This document shows positions 20,886-31,398 of a stretch of 64,000 bases of DNA, in pieces (position 1 is the first letter of the stretch; each line of letters opens with the position of its first letter). The translations under genes and the position numbers were made by a program. The notes under the pieces were generated by a model that worked only from the letters and a program-made list of their open reading frames with translations, ran no database searches and was not told the origin of the DNA. This DNA comes from Nemophila menziesii. Taxonomy: Eukaryota > Streptophyta > Magnoliopsida > Boraginales > Hydrophyllaceae. Where the stretch lies: positions 11,020,001 to 11,084,000 of the forward strand of contig JARWIR010000014.1 of assembly GCA_029959085.1 (NCBI GenBank). The letters are read 5' to 3'.

Positions 20886-21342
20886 ATGACAAAAATGAAC
20901 AAATGCTATGGATTATAAGAGGAAGTGTTGCATCCTAGGGAAGAACAAGAATTTGCCTGGTTCTACAATTGAAAAGGCCATCAATCTGGATGAGCTTACT
21001 GAATAAGAACAAGAAGAAAAGGCACCTGCACCACCACTACACAAGAAATTAATAGCAAGGATGAGGGTATCATCAAAGCCTAAAGACAAGACACAAGTTC
21101 AAGATCAAGGTTCTTCTTCTTCTCAAACTAATTCTTGTATTCCTCCATGGGATCTCAAATTGCAACAAGAAATCGAACTTTTGAGAGAAGACAACAGAGC
21201 ACTTTGGATGGAAATTACACAAATTGAGTCAACATTGGAAGAGGTAACTACGAACATGGAAATTGATAATTATTCCTCTCCTTCGGAGGAGGACATGATG
21301 GATCTTTATGGCCAGGTACCCCGTTCTAATTCTTCTTCTTAA
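20886..21342 (+). pseudogene. B1 ORF3 remnant or replacement
   Basis: ATGACAAAAATGA near 20886 matches the ORF3 start of D (ATGACAAACATGA), but that frame stops after about ten codons. A separate 93-codon frame (21061-21342) encodes a hydrophilic protein with a Gln/Ser-rich start, a probable coiled coil (LQQEIELLREDNRALWMEI) and an acidic Ser-rich end. It does not resemble ORF3 of D, G or H, which spans about 1.3 kb. Either ORF3 was deleted and diverged, or a different small protein replaced it. Function unknown. Confidence 0.5.
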
Positions 21343-21403
21343 TTGATGGTAGGCACTAGTTAGGTAGTTTAGTTTAATTTTATTGCTTTATTGAGTCTTT
21401 TTC

Positions 21404-21423
21404 GAGTCGTGGGGACACGACTC
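21404..21423 (+). promoter_or_regulatory. Conserved stem-loop after ORF3
   Basis: GAGTCGTGGGGACACGACTC can fold as an 8-bp stem with a four-base loop. Equivalent hairpins occur after ORF3 in D (39588-39607), H (26829-26810), C (42921-42902) and B2 (47762-47743), always a few bases before a GAGTTTGGGG-type motif. Confidence 0.6.
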
Positions 21424-21429
21424 ACTTTT

Positions 21430-21440
21430 GAGTTTGGGGT
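21430..21440 (+). promoter_or_regulatory. GAGTTTGGGGT motif, copy 3 (after ORF3 hairpin)
   Basis: Exact copy six bases after the stem-loop. D has it at 39614-39624, H at 26803-26793 (minus). Confidence 0.6.
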
Positions 21441-22808
21441 TGGGTTCGTTGCGTCATCCCAATTTTTTGTGTTTTACATGCTTTCAATAAAATTAATCTT
21501 AGGTTTGCGTTGACTGTAGAGTATTTTAAATGCCCCCATCAAGCATGCTTTTTATGAATTAATGATAGAAAATAGTTGACGTTAGGAGTTAGTGTAAACT
21601 GTACTTTGATTGCATGCAAATATGAAGTAATTGATAGGAAGAATTAATGAACAATGCAAAAGAAGTAAACTTGTGCTTAAGGATAATAGGTGGTTTGTAG
21701 AACGTGAGATCTAAATGAGTAGAGAACTCACTTAGGTATGAACTAGAGGCAAGTTATGTAAATAGGAAGATGATAGAGGCAGTTCTTTGCTAACCCTTTG
21801 AATCTTTTTTGGCCTTCTATACCTGAATTAATTTTATCTTTCTCAGCCAAATTTTTAGCCTTTAAGCCTTTCTTTTGTCGCCACATTATAAGCCAATATC
21901 CCTTTAGATTTTTAGGCATGACCATATGACCCGCACTTGAATCACGATCCTGAGACTTCCTGTCTTGAGCTTGAGTTTGGGGTGGTTGGTCCACTATATG
22001 GGAATTTACATTGGGTTGGGATCTTTGAGCTTATTAATTGTGCTTTGTGCTATACATGATGATGATTCACAGGTTTATTCTATTGTAACCCTTTGCCGGG
22101 GTAATAGTGAATGGAAAAGAAGCTATGAGCTCAAGTTATGAAAAGGCATAAATATGAAAAAATAGCATGATATCTCAACATTAAAAAGAGAGTCATAGCT
22201 ATACAAAAGAAAAGAAAAATAAATAATAAATGACTTGAAAAGAAAATATATTCGGACCGGCAAAGTAGAAATTTTTAAGTGAATCATCCTTAGTGCTAAT
22301 TGGGTTAATTTGGGGGCGCTAATTAAGCGATTCAATTGGGTTGAGTGAGAACGTTATTCAAGTATAAACTCTAGCTCTTGGACAGTTTGTTGATGGTAAG
22401 TGATGAGAGAGCCAAAAGCTCACTTCAAATTTACCAAATATACATACCATACCGTCCCTAAGCCTACGCTAAAACCGTAAGACCTTGTGATTCCCAGATG
22501 CACAGTAAGATAATAGGGAATATGCTAAATGGAGCGTTCAAAGCAAGTAAAGATCGAGGAACACCCTATAGCCACCATCTTGAGATAAGTAATAAGCGTA
22601 ACCTTCTAGCATTGTGAAATTAATTTTGGATTGATATTATTTTGTGTTTGATTTTGCATGATAAGTGTAGGTGTATATTAATTCCTAGATTAGACTATAT
22701 GAGATTTGTGTTAAGTTTTGCTTTGGGATTATTTTCTAGATTCTACCTTCTGTGTTCACCTAAAAGATCCTTTGCATTTATTTTACTTTGCCGGGACGAC
22801 AAAGGTTT
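21441..22808 (+). other. B1 3' UTR
   Basis: No coding potential above noise. It matches the 3' UTRs of D (39625-39834), H (25587-26792) and, more weakly, C and B2. Landmarks shared with H are CATATGACCCGCACTTGAATC (21924 region) and GGTATGTATATTTGG-type sequence (inverse, 22440). It includes motif copy 4 and a short AATATATT at 22244, the site expanded to TA repeats in C and H. Confidence 0.65.
21973..21983 (+). promoter_or_regulatory. GAGTTTGGGGT motif, copy 4 (mid 3' UTR)
   Basis: Exact copy; the equivalents are 26274-26264 in H and 47155-47145 in B2, both minus strand. Confidence 0.55.
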
Positions 22809-22819
22809 GAGTTTGGGGT
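22809..22819 (+). promoter_or_regulatory. B1 polypurine tract (GAGTTTGGGGT copy 5)
   Basis: Two bases upstream of the 3' LTR, the position of the primer for plus-strand DNA synthesis. It is interrupted by TTT rather than purely purine, as in the other elements here. Confidence 0.8.
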
Positions 22820-22821
22820 CT

Positions 22822-24591
22822 TGATGTCTCCCTATTTGTTCTAATTATTAGCCCCTTGGAGACATCCTTTTAGGTGAATAAATGACTTATTTGATAGACT
22901 TTTAGGCTTATTTGATCATATTGCACTTTCTCCCCTTGGAAATTAACTATTTGCAGTTTCTGAGCTTTTGAGCGTAAATTTGATTGTTTTTAATGCAAAG
23001 TTAATCGGTTCTTGAATTTCATGAAAGACCAATCCAAGGAGGAGAAGTGAGAATTAAATTCTTAGTGTATTTTAGAGTGTTAGGAAGTGTTTTTACTCGA
23101 GTTTCTATTTTTAGAGTGCACTTTCCCATTTCTATTTCTTGTTTATTGATTTATTCTTTTTAAGCATATGCTGTTTAATTATCTATTTAATGTGAAGCTT
23201 TAAAAGATATATGGTAATTACTTAGAGACCAAGTCGAGATAAAAAAGTAAAGGAAAGAAGATTTACATTGAAATAAAAATATTTAGGAAAGATATATGCA
23301 AAGAAGGAAAAGATAAAGCTGCCTTATGAATCTGAAATTCCAGCTACATTTCAATGATGAGTCCATAACTTAAGATTGGCTAGGAATCTGGACATGTAGT
23401 CTGCACCAATAGAAAGCTCTTTCCAAGACAAGCAGTTTCATATATTGGAACTTCTCAAACGGATAAGTATTGAATGAGATATGACCAAATCAAATCAGTA
23501 GCAGAATTTTACCTTTCCTAGAATTTAGGGCTACGAATTTGAGAGTTCTTGACTTGTCTTCCACTCCAAGTAAATTCGACCTAGGGTTCCCTAACACCTA
23601 TAAATACATCCCTTAGCCTCCTTTTTTCACACACTTCAGAAAATCACACAAGAGGCTTAAGGTTTTTAAGTCAGAGCAAGAGGCAAGGAGAAGCTAGTGC
23701 TGGAGGAGTCCTGTTCTTCCAACATCAGTCATCCTACCCTTTAGGTTTTTAATTTATCTTTTGTATTTGAACATGAATTCCTTTTATTTAATGTTAGTCT
23801 TTAATTTTCTTATGAGCTAAATTTCTTTATACTCGAGAATCGCATAAAAGGGATGAACCTTAATTAATTAATCTATGTTTTGAATTTGGGATTGTTTAGA
23901 TTTAAATAGGATTGAGTTTTATATATTGGATATTACTTTGTTTTCATTACTAATTCTTTTAGGAACAACTAGAATTAGCTGTTAGTATTTGGGCTATTCA
24001 CTTTAGTGGCGAAGTGATCATCCGACAGGGGGGTTTGTATACAGATCTAGGTAATACCCGTGTAATGTCCGTTATTGACCGATAGACTTAACTAGTTAAA
24101 TAGCCAATGAGGTAAAATCATATCATCCGAAGAGGCATATTCGACCATACAGGTGTTTATGATACTTTAGGATAGCTTCTAGGTCCACCCGATAGGGGGC
24201 TAGGAGATATTAGAGTCCCGACTAATATTATAATTCCAATTCTACCCTTAAACATAGCATAGATTATATTGATTAAGTGGATTCCTTGCGAGACTCAAGT
24301 ATCTCTCTTATCTGAATTTGGTCGTTTATTTGCTTTATTTCCTTTCCGTTTATTTAATTTTAGTCTTTACTTTATTTGCACTTTTAATTTATTAAAACCA
24401 AACAAAAATTCTTATCTTTTATTTTCCTGTTTAGCAATTATTCCTACTACTTGATTAATATTTGGGTTGAACCTAATCCGTCCCTGAGAACGAACTTGAT
24501 TATCATATATTACTTGGGACAACCGTACACTTGCGTTTAAGTGGTTCCTCTTTATTTATCGCTTAATTTTATAACACCCTAGGACCCACCA
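22822..24591 (+). repeat. B1 3' LTR
   Basis: 1770 bp, almost identical to 12621-14393. Differences noted by eye include GATT/GTTT near 22956, a one-base deletion near 23680, a two-base deletion near 24099 and a cluster at the 3' end. TATA box at 23599-23606. It ends ACCCACCA and is followed by GTTAC. Confidence 0.97.
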
Positions 24592-24596
24592 GTTAC
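24592..24596. repeat. B1 right target-site duplication GTTAC
   Basis: Matches 12616-12620. Confidence 0.97.
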
Positions 24597-25573
24597 TCAA
24601 GCCCGTCAGGATCATTAACGAACACCACGCATCTATTACGTAGGTCCGTAATTAAACCCCCCGTCAAGGCGATCACTTCGTCACTAAAGTGGATAGCCTA
24701 ATTACTATAACCTACACCTGATTCCCGACGTAAAAAATAGTAAATAGATTCACGATAATATTCAATACAAAATACCCAGCTTAAATCAAATCACAAAATT
24801 CTAAATTCGAAAAAACATTAATTAAATAGATTATAGCTTAACCCATGAATGCGATTCTCAAGTACTTATGAAATTAGATCATAGTCAAAGTAAAAAATAA
24901 AAATAAGTTAAAAAAAGTCATTATTTTAAATTACATAAATAAAATAATTGACCTAATCGAAGCGTTGGATTGAACTGTTGTTGAAAGAATAGGAATTCTC
25001 CAGCTCTACCTCTCTCTTCTGCCTTTTGCTCTGAATTTGAATTTTAAAAATAATGAAGGGTACGTAAAAATGAGGTCTAAATTAGAGATTCCCGTAACTT
25101 TTGTACACCCTTCAGTAAAATAGTCGTAACTTTTGCGTCTTACGTCTAGATCACCTGATTCCAATCCTCAATTCTTGCTAACTCAAAGACGCAACTTTCC
25201 CTTTTGAATCTCCAGACCTAAATCAGTGCTAAAGTGGCTCGAAATCAGCAACTAGTAACAGATACCCAAATTTACATCTCTTTCAGTCAACTCTTTCGGT
25301 GATTCTTTCTCGCTTTTGACCTCTCCGCTAGATCTAAGACTTTAATCTTTGCTTCTCCTCCTTATTTTGGTGCTCCATATCATCCATGTACCTATGAAAT
25401 TTATACTAAAAACAAATAAATTAATGTACAAAATCTTTACAAATGCAATATCGTAATTCCAAGGGGAGAAATTGCATATATTAAAATAAGACTAAAAGTC
25501 TATTAAATAAGTCAAAATTACACCTAATATGATGTCTCCTAAGGGTATATATATCACACAATGGGAGACATCA
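24597..25573 (-). repeat. H 3' LTR, proximal part (LTR 5' end)
   Basis: Continues the LTR interrupted at 12620. The minus-strand start TGATGTCTCC is at 25573, with the inverse TAGGAGACATCA-like copy near 25530. It contains the conserved CCCCCCGTCAAGGCGATCACTT segment (24658). A polypurine tract on its right shows it is a 3' LTR. Confidence 0.9.
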
Positions 25574-25575
25574 AG

Positions 25576-25586
25576 ACCCCAAACTC
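25576..25586 (-). promoter_or_regulatory. H polypurine tract
   Basis: Minus strand GAGTTTGGGGT, two bases before the LTR start at 25573, as in B1. Confidence 0.8.
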
Positions 25587-26105
25587 AAGCATTTGTCGTC
25601 TCGAAAAAACAAAACAAAACATAGGTCTTAGGTGAAGCGTAAAAATGCAGAGTCTGGTAAATGGTACTCAAAGCACAACTTAAATAAATCTCATATAGTG
25701 TGACCTAAGAATTAATATACACACACACACACACCTATCATGCAAAATCAAACGCAAATAATATCGATACAAAATTAATTTCACAATGCTAGAAGGTTAC
25801 ACTTACTACTTAGCTCAATATGGTGGCTATAGGGTGTTCATCAATCCACTATATACCTAGGAATCACGAGGACTTTACGGTTTTAGTGTAGGCTTAAGGA
25901 CGGTATGGTATGTATATTTGGTAAATTTGAAGTGAGCTTTTGGCTCTCTCCTCACTTACCATCAACAATCTGGCCAAGAGCTTGAGTTTACACTCGAATA
26001 TGTTCCCACTCAACCTATTAGACGCACTAATTTAGCATCCCCAATTTAACCAATAAGCACTAAAGATGATTTAAAAAAATTTCACTTTGTCGGTAATTTT
26101 ATTTT

Positions 26106-26191
<86 letters not shown>

Positions 26192-26792
26192 TCAATAATT
26201 GCGCATAAATACAAACGCATACAATTTCCCTCCCAATGTAGTCTCCCAATAATGATACCCACCACCCCAAACTCAAGCTCAAGACAGGAAGTCTCAAGAT
26301 TTTGATTCAAGTGCGGGTCATATGGAAATGCCTAATAAACTAAAGGGATATGGCTTATATCGCGGCGACAAAAGAAATGGGGCTAAGAAAGATAATATTA
26401 ATCACGGGTTAGAAAGCTAAAAAGTCTCAAATGGCTATCAAAGAACTGACTCTATAATTTTCCTAGTTACATAGCTTGCCTCTAGTTCATGACTTAGTGG
26501 GTTCTCTACTCATTTAGATCTCACGTTCTACAAACCACTCATTTTCCTTAAGTACTAGCTTACTTCTTTTGCATTGTTCATTAATTTTTCCTATCAATTA
26601 TTTAATGCTTGCATGTAATTAAAGTGCGTTTTATACTAACTCCTAAAGTCTACTATTTCTATCATAAATTTATCAAAATTATTCTTAATGGGGACAATTA
26701 AAATACTCTACAGTCAAACGTAATCCTTAATTAGTTTTATTGAAAGCAGTAAAACATATAACACATAAAATTGGGATGAGGCAACGAACCCC
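25587..26792 (-). other. H 3' UTR
   Basis: No supported gene. Homologous to the B1 3' UTR. Contains an (AC)n tract near 25718-25733, a TA microsatellite, and an inner GAGTTTGGGGT copy (26274-26264). Open frames across the TA repeat are artefacts of low complexity. Confidence 0.65.
26111..26190. repeat. (TA)n microsatellite in H 3' UTR
   Basis: About 80 bp of TA, at the place where B1 has only AATATATT next to the conserved CGGTCCGAATAT/TTGCCGGT word. Confidence 0.95.
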
Positions 26793-26809
26793 ACCCCAAA
26801 CTCAAAAAT

Positions 26810-26829
26810 GAGTCGTGTCCCCGCGACTC
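26810..26829 (-). promoter_or_regulatory. H post-ORF3 stem-loop
   Basis: Minus strand GAGTCGCGGGGACACGACTC: five outer pairs, with a partly mismatched inner stem. A GAGTTTGGGGT copy follows at 26803-26793 (minus). Confidence 0.55.
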
Positions 26830-26898
26830 AAAAAAGACTCAATAAAGCAAATAAACTAATATACACTACTAAATGAGAAAAGAATTGAGAAACATATC

Positions 26899-28220
26899 TT
26901 AATCGGCACTAGGCTGATCATGTGTAGTCTCAAGTTGAGCTTATGAACTCTTCTTCATCAAGGTGTAAAGACCGTTCATTGTTGCATTAAACTTGAATAA
27001 AGTGTCCTTCATTACCTCGAACTCTATTTACATATTTCTCAAAGTCTTCACCAATCCCACTTGTGTCTCTTCTACTCTCCCGATCACATCATTATGCTTG
27101 GGAGTCTTCTTCTTTCTTTAAGGAGGTCTTGCTCCATTATCTTCCCCAAAAGGCTTATCCAACTCCATACCCGCTTTCTTGGCTTCGTTATGAGCATTTG
27201 CAGTTGCAACCATGGTGATGTTATCTCTGAACTCAAGTGGTTCCTCTTCTTTATATTCGCGTGGCACTTGTGCTTTCTTACATATCAACGTAATCAAACA
27301 TGGAAATCTAAGGTTGGATTGCCCAATAGGAGATTTGGCGTAAACCCTTATGAAGTCATAGATCACGTGAGCTACATCTATTTCTTTCTTTTCAATTATG
27401 CATTTAATAAAGATGCGTTTCTCACGTGACACCTCGGAGGTGTGGGCATTACCAAAGAAGGTAGGAATGATGAAACGAGACCATACTCTCGTGCGTGGTA
27501 GCAATTGACTGCAAAGGACCATACCTTGATATCTCTCGCCTTCAGGAATGGGCTTGACCCCATAGATTAAAACTTGTTTGTAAACTGAATCCCATTAGGA
27601 ATCTGGATCATTAAGTTCTTCATGGTATTGGAACGGACCCTTTAAGTTTGGTAATTTAGATACTATACGGATGCGCTCAACTGAGAAAGAAATTACCTTT
27701 TTACGGACTTCAATTGAATTACCTTTTGCAAAGACCAATTCTTTGTAAAATTCACGAACTACAGATGGAAGGTAAAACAATTCTCTTTCTGTAAACTCTT
27801 TCCATCCCAACTTGTCACAAACTACTGCATAATCGTTCATAATATCCTCCGGAAATCCTTTCTCAACACCAAAAAACAACTTAGCAAACCGGTCACAAAC
27901 TTGTTCTTTCCAACTCATGAATGGCCTCTTAGGTTTAGGTTTCACTGCCATGGATTTCCTTCTCACAGATCATTTTCAGTAACTGGTTCACTTACAATTG
28001 GTTCTTCAACTTTTTCTGATTCCAAGCTTGGCTTTTTAGGAGTAGCTTCACTTGGGTTTTCTTTCCTCTTCATAATATTCTTGACTTCTCCAACCTTAAG
28101 CTTAGAACTTGGATCCAGAAATCTCTACAGCTTTGTCTGGAGTAGCCCAGGATTATTTCTAGTTATGAGATTACTTCTTGTCTTACGATTGTAGCACAAT
28201 GAATCGAGACTGTTTGTCAT
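26899..28220 (-). pseudogene. H ORF3 (Athila post-pol ORF)
   Basis: Starts at ATG 28220 with MTNSLDSLCYN and ends PSAD-stop at 26901-26899, matching the ends of D ORF3. In order: Ser/Lys-rich N-terminus, a conserved block with WKEQVCDRFAKLFFGVEKGFPEDIMNDY (about 27920), LPSVVREFYKELVF, PNLKGPFQYHEELND (27640), ARVWSRFIIPTFFGN (27480), EKRIFIKCIIEKKEID, and a Lys/Glu-rich C-terminus. This resembles the plant transposon protein domain found in Athila ORFs; its biochemical role is not established. Broken by a frameshift near 27960, a stop at about 27595 and further stops near the end. Confidence 0.8.
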
Positions 28221-28239
28221 CTCGATGAACTCCAACTCA

Positions 28240-28611
28240 AAACTTCAAAAATTCAAAAACTAGAGAAAAGTTTTGAACTTTGATGTTTTGAGGATATAGA
28301 AAGAAGGTTTGTGGTGTTATATGAGATGGGTTATAGTTATGTTCTAGGAGAGGGATAATGGGTAGGATTTAAAGTTTGATGAAGAAGGATATAGGATTAA
28401 GGTGAAGATTTCTTGGTGTGTTGGAAGGAATTGATGTGTGATTATGTGTTTGGAATGGATTAGAAGGAAAAATTTCTGGTGTTTGGATGTTTTAATGGTG
28501 TAATACAGGTATTTAATAAGTTACAGTTCTTCTATAATGGTGTATTGCGTGAGAGGCTAGGTTAAAAAGTGAAAAATTTAGGTTTCTTAAGTTTTAGGTC
28601 AAAAAGTCGTT
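28240..28611 (-). other. H leader between array and ORF3
   Basis: Non-coding. CA-rich on the minus strand, like the leaders of G, D and B1. Confidence 0.5.
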
Positions 28612-28975
28612 ACGCGGGCCGGCATACCAGTGAAGCTTCTGTTCCTTTCTCTTCTACATGCACATTGTTGCGTCCACAAATTAATTTAATTGGTTTTTGC
28701 AGAGAGATGACCAGTTAGCCGGCGTCGTGAGTGCATTTTCTCGCTGACGCAAATAATAGCTGCGTGTAGGTATCTTCAACACAGTAGTCAGCGCTGTAAC
28801 AAAAATATGGGACAACATACCGGCGAGATGACTAGCATACCGGTAGCGCGAATCAAATCTCGATGACGCAAATAATAGCTGTGTTTAACAATTAAAATAA
28901 ATGTCACTTCGCCGAGAGCTCACCGGCATATGCCGGGCAGATGCCCGGCTAGGCGGTGTGGCTAGTTCAATTTAC
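28612..28975. repeat. H palindromic spacer array (CCGGCATATGCCGG type)
   Basis: Recurrent GCCGGCATACC, CATACCGGCGAG and CATACCGGTAG words, and a perfect 14-bp palindrome CCGGCATATGCCGG at 28923-28936. It alternates with conserved GACGCAAATAATAGCTG words (28747 and 28864). Same place between integrase and ORF3 as in B1, with a different core sequence. Confidence 0.8.
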
Positions 28976-29015
28976 TCACTGTTAAACGCAGAGTTCTCCG
29001 TCTCACACCTGTTTA

Positions 29016-29026
29016 ACCCCAAACTC
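29016..29026 (-). promoter_or_regulatory. GAGTTTGGGGT motif of H (before array)
   Basis: Exact minus-strand copy, equivalent to B1 copy 1. Confidence 0.55.
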
Positions 29027-29203
29027 AAGTACCTGCAAAAATCATAAAATAATCCAACCTTTCTCATTTTTTAAAGTTATACACTAATACACATAAATTA
29101 CTCTAATGTACATTAAGTAATTGTAAGACACGAAAGCAATAAACTAATATACAATTAAAATGGCTTTTGTTTAACGTCGTTAAGCTCGACGGGTTTCCTC
29201 TCG

Positions 29204-29661
29204 CTAATATTCAGCTTCAAGAAGGTACATGACCTCCCCAGGATGTGGATTTTCCATGCGATTTATATCCTCGCCTCCAAGATAGATCTTCAACCAATGC
29301 ACATTCACCGTGCAGGTGCGGTGCTCGATTGGATGCTCAATATATATAGCTCCATGAGGCGTGACCTTGGTCACAATATAGGGACCAGACCACTTAGATC
29401 TCAACTTACCTAGATAATTACTGAACTTGGAGTTGTATTTCAGAACCATCTGTCCAACTTCAAATTTCTTTTCACGAATGAGATTATCATGCCATCTTTT
29501 CGTCTTTTCCTCGTAAAGTTTAGCATTCTCATAGGCAAGAAATCAAAACTCATCAAGTTCATTCAGTTTCATCATACGATTCTCACCGGCTAAAGTAGGA
29601 TCTAAATTAAACTCTGCTATCACCAAACATGCACCTAATTCAAGCTCAAGAGGTAAGTGAC
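29204..29661 (-). pseudogene. pol: H integrase C-terminal fragment
   Basis: Minus strand from the HLPLELE region (29661) through MMKLNELDEF, the RWHDNLIREKKFEVGQMV-like linker and the C-terminal domain ([17 protein letters not shown]), ending LLEAEY-stop at 29204. The last 81 codons are open. D begins at 29662, cutting this gene between KAC and HLPLE. At least one stop lies upstream near 29540. Confidence 0.85.
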
Positions 29662-31260
29662 TGATGTCTCCCGTTTTGTTCTAAATATTATCCCTTAGGA
29701 TACATCATATTAGGTGATAAATTGACTTATTTAATACAATTTTAAGCTTATTTGATTGTATTGCATTTTCTCCCTTTGGATTTGTATTATTTGCATTTTA
29801 GAGCTTTTGTGCGTTAATTTGTTTGTTTTTAGCGGAAAGTTCTTAGGTCCGTGTATTAAATGGAGCACCAAGACAAGGTGGAGAAAGGGGAATTAATGTC
29901 ATATATCGAGTGTAAAAGTCAAAGGCGAGAAGAGTTGATTCGAAGAATTTATTAGATGGGAATAATATCTGGAAGGCCGTTACAAATTACTATTTTTGAG
30001 CCACTTATCTACTGACTCAGCCTTAGAGTTGTGAAATAAGAAATTTGTATCTATGAGTCACGAAGATTTTGCAAGTTGAACGGATTGATTTCGAGTCCGG
30101 ACGCAAAAGTTACAGCTGTTTTAGTAACAAATGCACATCAGTTACGGAATTTCATTTAAGGATTGGGATTTTATTTCATTTAACCTATTTCCTTATTAGA
30201 GAATAGCCCAATCCGTTTTTTCCATCATATATCAACCTTAGACCTTATTTTTAAACAGACAACTCATATTACCAAAGAAGGAAGCGCTAGAAATAAGTCA
30301 GAAAAAAAAGGAGAGAAGAAAACAGAAGCAGGAGAAGACTATTTCTCCAACAATCAGTCAAAATCAATCCTCTAATCAGGTTACCCATTTCATTCTTGTA
30401 ATTGAATATGACTATTTCATCTTTTCATTTATTTTTTCATTACATTATGAGCTAAACACATTAGTGCTTGAGAATAGCAATAAAGGTTTGAACTCTAATT
30501 AGTTTGTTCATGTTACTGAATTTGGTATTGCTGTAATTTAAATTGAATTGGGTATTTTATATTGGTTGTTACTTTGTTTTTATTTACTAATTCTTTTCGG
30601 TACAACTAGAATTAGGTATTAGTATTTGGGCTATTCACTTTAAGTGGCAAAAGTGATCATCCGACAAGGGGGGGGGGTGTTCGAATACGGAACTAGGTAA
30701 TCACCGTGTAATGTTCGTCATTGAACGACAGGCTTGACTAGTTGCATAGCCAATGAGGTAAGACCTTCACATCCGAAGAGGCATATTCGGCTAATAGGTG
30801 TTTATAGCACTTTAGGATATCTCCTAGATCCACCCGACAGGGGGCTAGGAGATATTGGAATCCAGGCTAGTATCAAAATACTGATTCTACCCTTAAATAG
30901 AAACACTAATTAAATTGATTAGGCAGATCCCTTGCGAGACTCAAGTACACCTTCTCATCCATGCGTCCACTCATTTTTACGTTACTTGCATTTATTTTAT
31001 TTGCGTCCATTTACTTGCTTTAATCTAGCACTTTAATTAGTTGTGTCTTAATCTTAAAACAAAACCAAACAAACATTTTATCATTTATTTTCTTGTCATA
31101 TAACAACTATCCTCACCTATAGCATAACATCATTAGTCATATCCATCCGTCCCTGAGATCGAAAACCTGTTTACCGGATATTACTTGGACGACCTGTATA
31201 CTTGTGGTTCGTGTCCCTCCATTTTAGGGGTGTTATTTTATAACACACCAGGAGAGACCA
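29662..31260 (+). repeat. D 5' LTR
   Basis: 1599 bp, TGATGTCTCC to GGAGAGACCA. Terminal inverted copy GGATACATCA near 29698. Conserved GTCATCCGACAAGGGGG (30656) and CACCCGACAGGGGGCTAGG (30833). No clear TATAAATA; CATATATCAACC near 30225 is in the corresponding place. Confidence 0.93.
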
Positions 31261-31266
31261 AGTTTT

Positions 31267-31284
31267 TGGCACCGTTTCCTGGGA
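31267..31284 (+). promoter_or_regulatory. D primer binding site (tRNA-Asp)
   Basis: TGGCACCGTTTCCTGGGA, three mismatches to the tRNA-Asp complement; the most degenerate plus-strand site here. Confidence 0.82.
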
Positions 31285-31398
31285 CGGTAGCGTGTGACCT
31301 CGATGTTATCCGTAAGTGATTTAGTTGTTAATTTTATTTTATTTTTTCGGTTTTACGTTTTTCTTTGTTTTGTTTCTTCTCAGGTTTTACAGGTTTGG

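Larger units (their letters stand above)
12621..24591 (+). mobile_element. Element B1: complete Athila-like LTR retrotransposon, about 12.0 kb
   Basis: Two nearly identical LTRs (1773 and 1770 bp), flanking GTTAC duplications, a tRNA-Asp primer site, gag, protease, RT, RNase H, integrase, palindrome array, a reduced ORF3, 3' UTR and polypurine tract. My hand alignment of the LTRs gives about 22 substitutions and three short indels, near 1.2% divergence. It is probably the youngest datable insertion here. Coding regions nevertheless carry several stops and frameshifts, so it could have moved only by using proteins supplied in trans, or it decayed after insertion. Confidence 0.96.
12131..29661 (-). 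mobile_element. Element H: Athila-like Ty3/Gypsy retrotransposon, interrupted by B1
   Basis: Minus-strand element. Its 3' LTR is split by B1 (12131-12620 and 24597-25573). The interior then runs rightwards: polypurine tract, 3' UTR, ORF3, palindrome array and integrase C-terminus. It ends at 29661, where D starts inside the integrase region. Removing B1 with one copy of the GTTAC duplication restores a continuous LTR. Its 5' half lies beyond the window. Confidence 0.88.

Noticed and set aside
22822..24591. Solo LTR
   Set aside because: A polypurine tract precedes it and GTTAC follows it, matching the duplication left of 12621; it is the B1 3' LTR.
25718..25733. (AC)n tract as a regulatory site
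   Set aside because: A short microsatellite in a 3' UTR, not shared with B1.
26071..26310. Tyr-Ile repeat proteins on both strands
   Set aside because: They are translations of the (TA)n microsatellite with no conservation; low-complexity artefacts.
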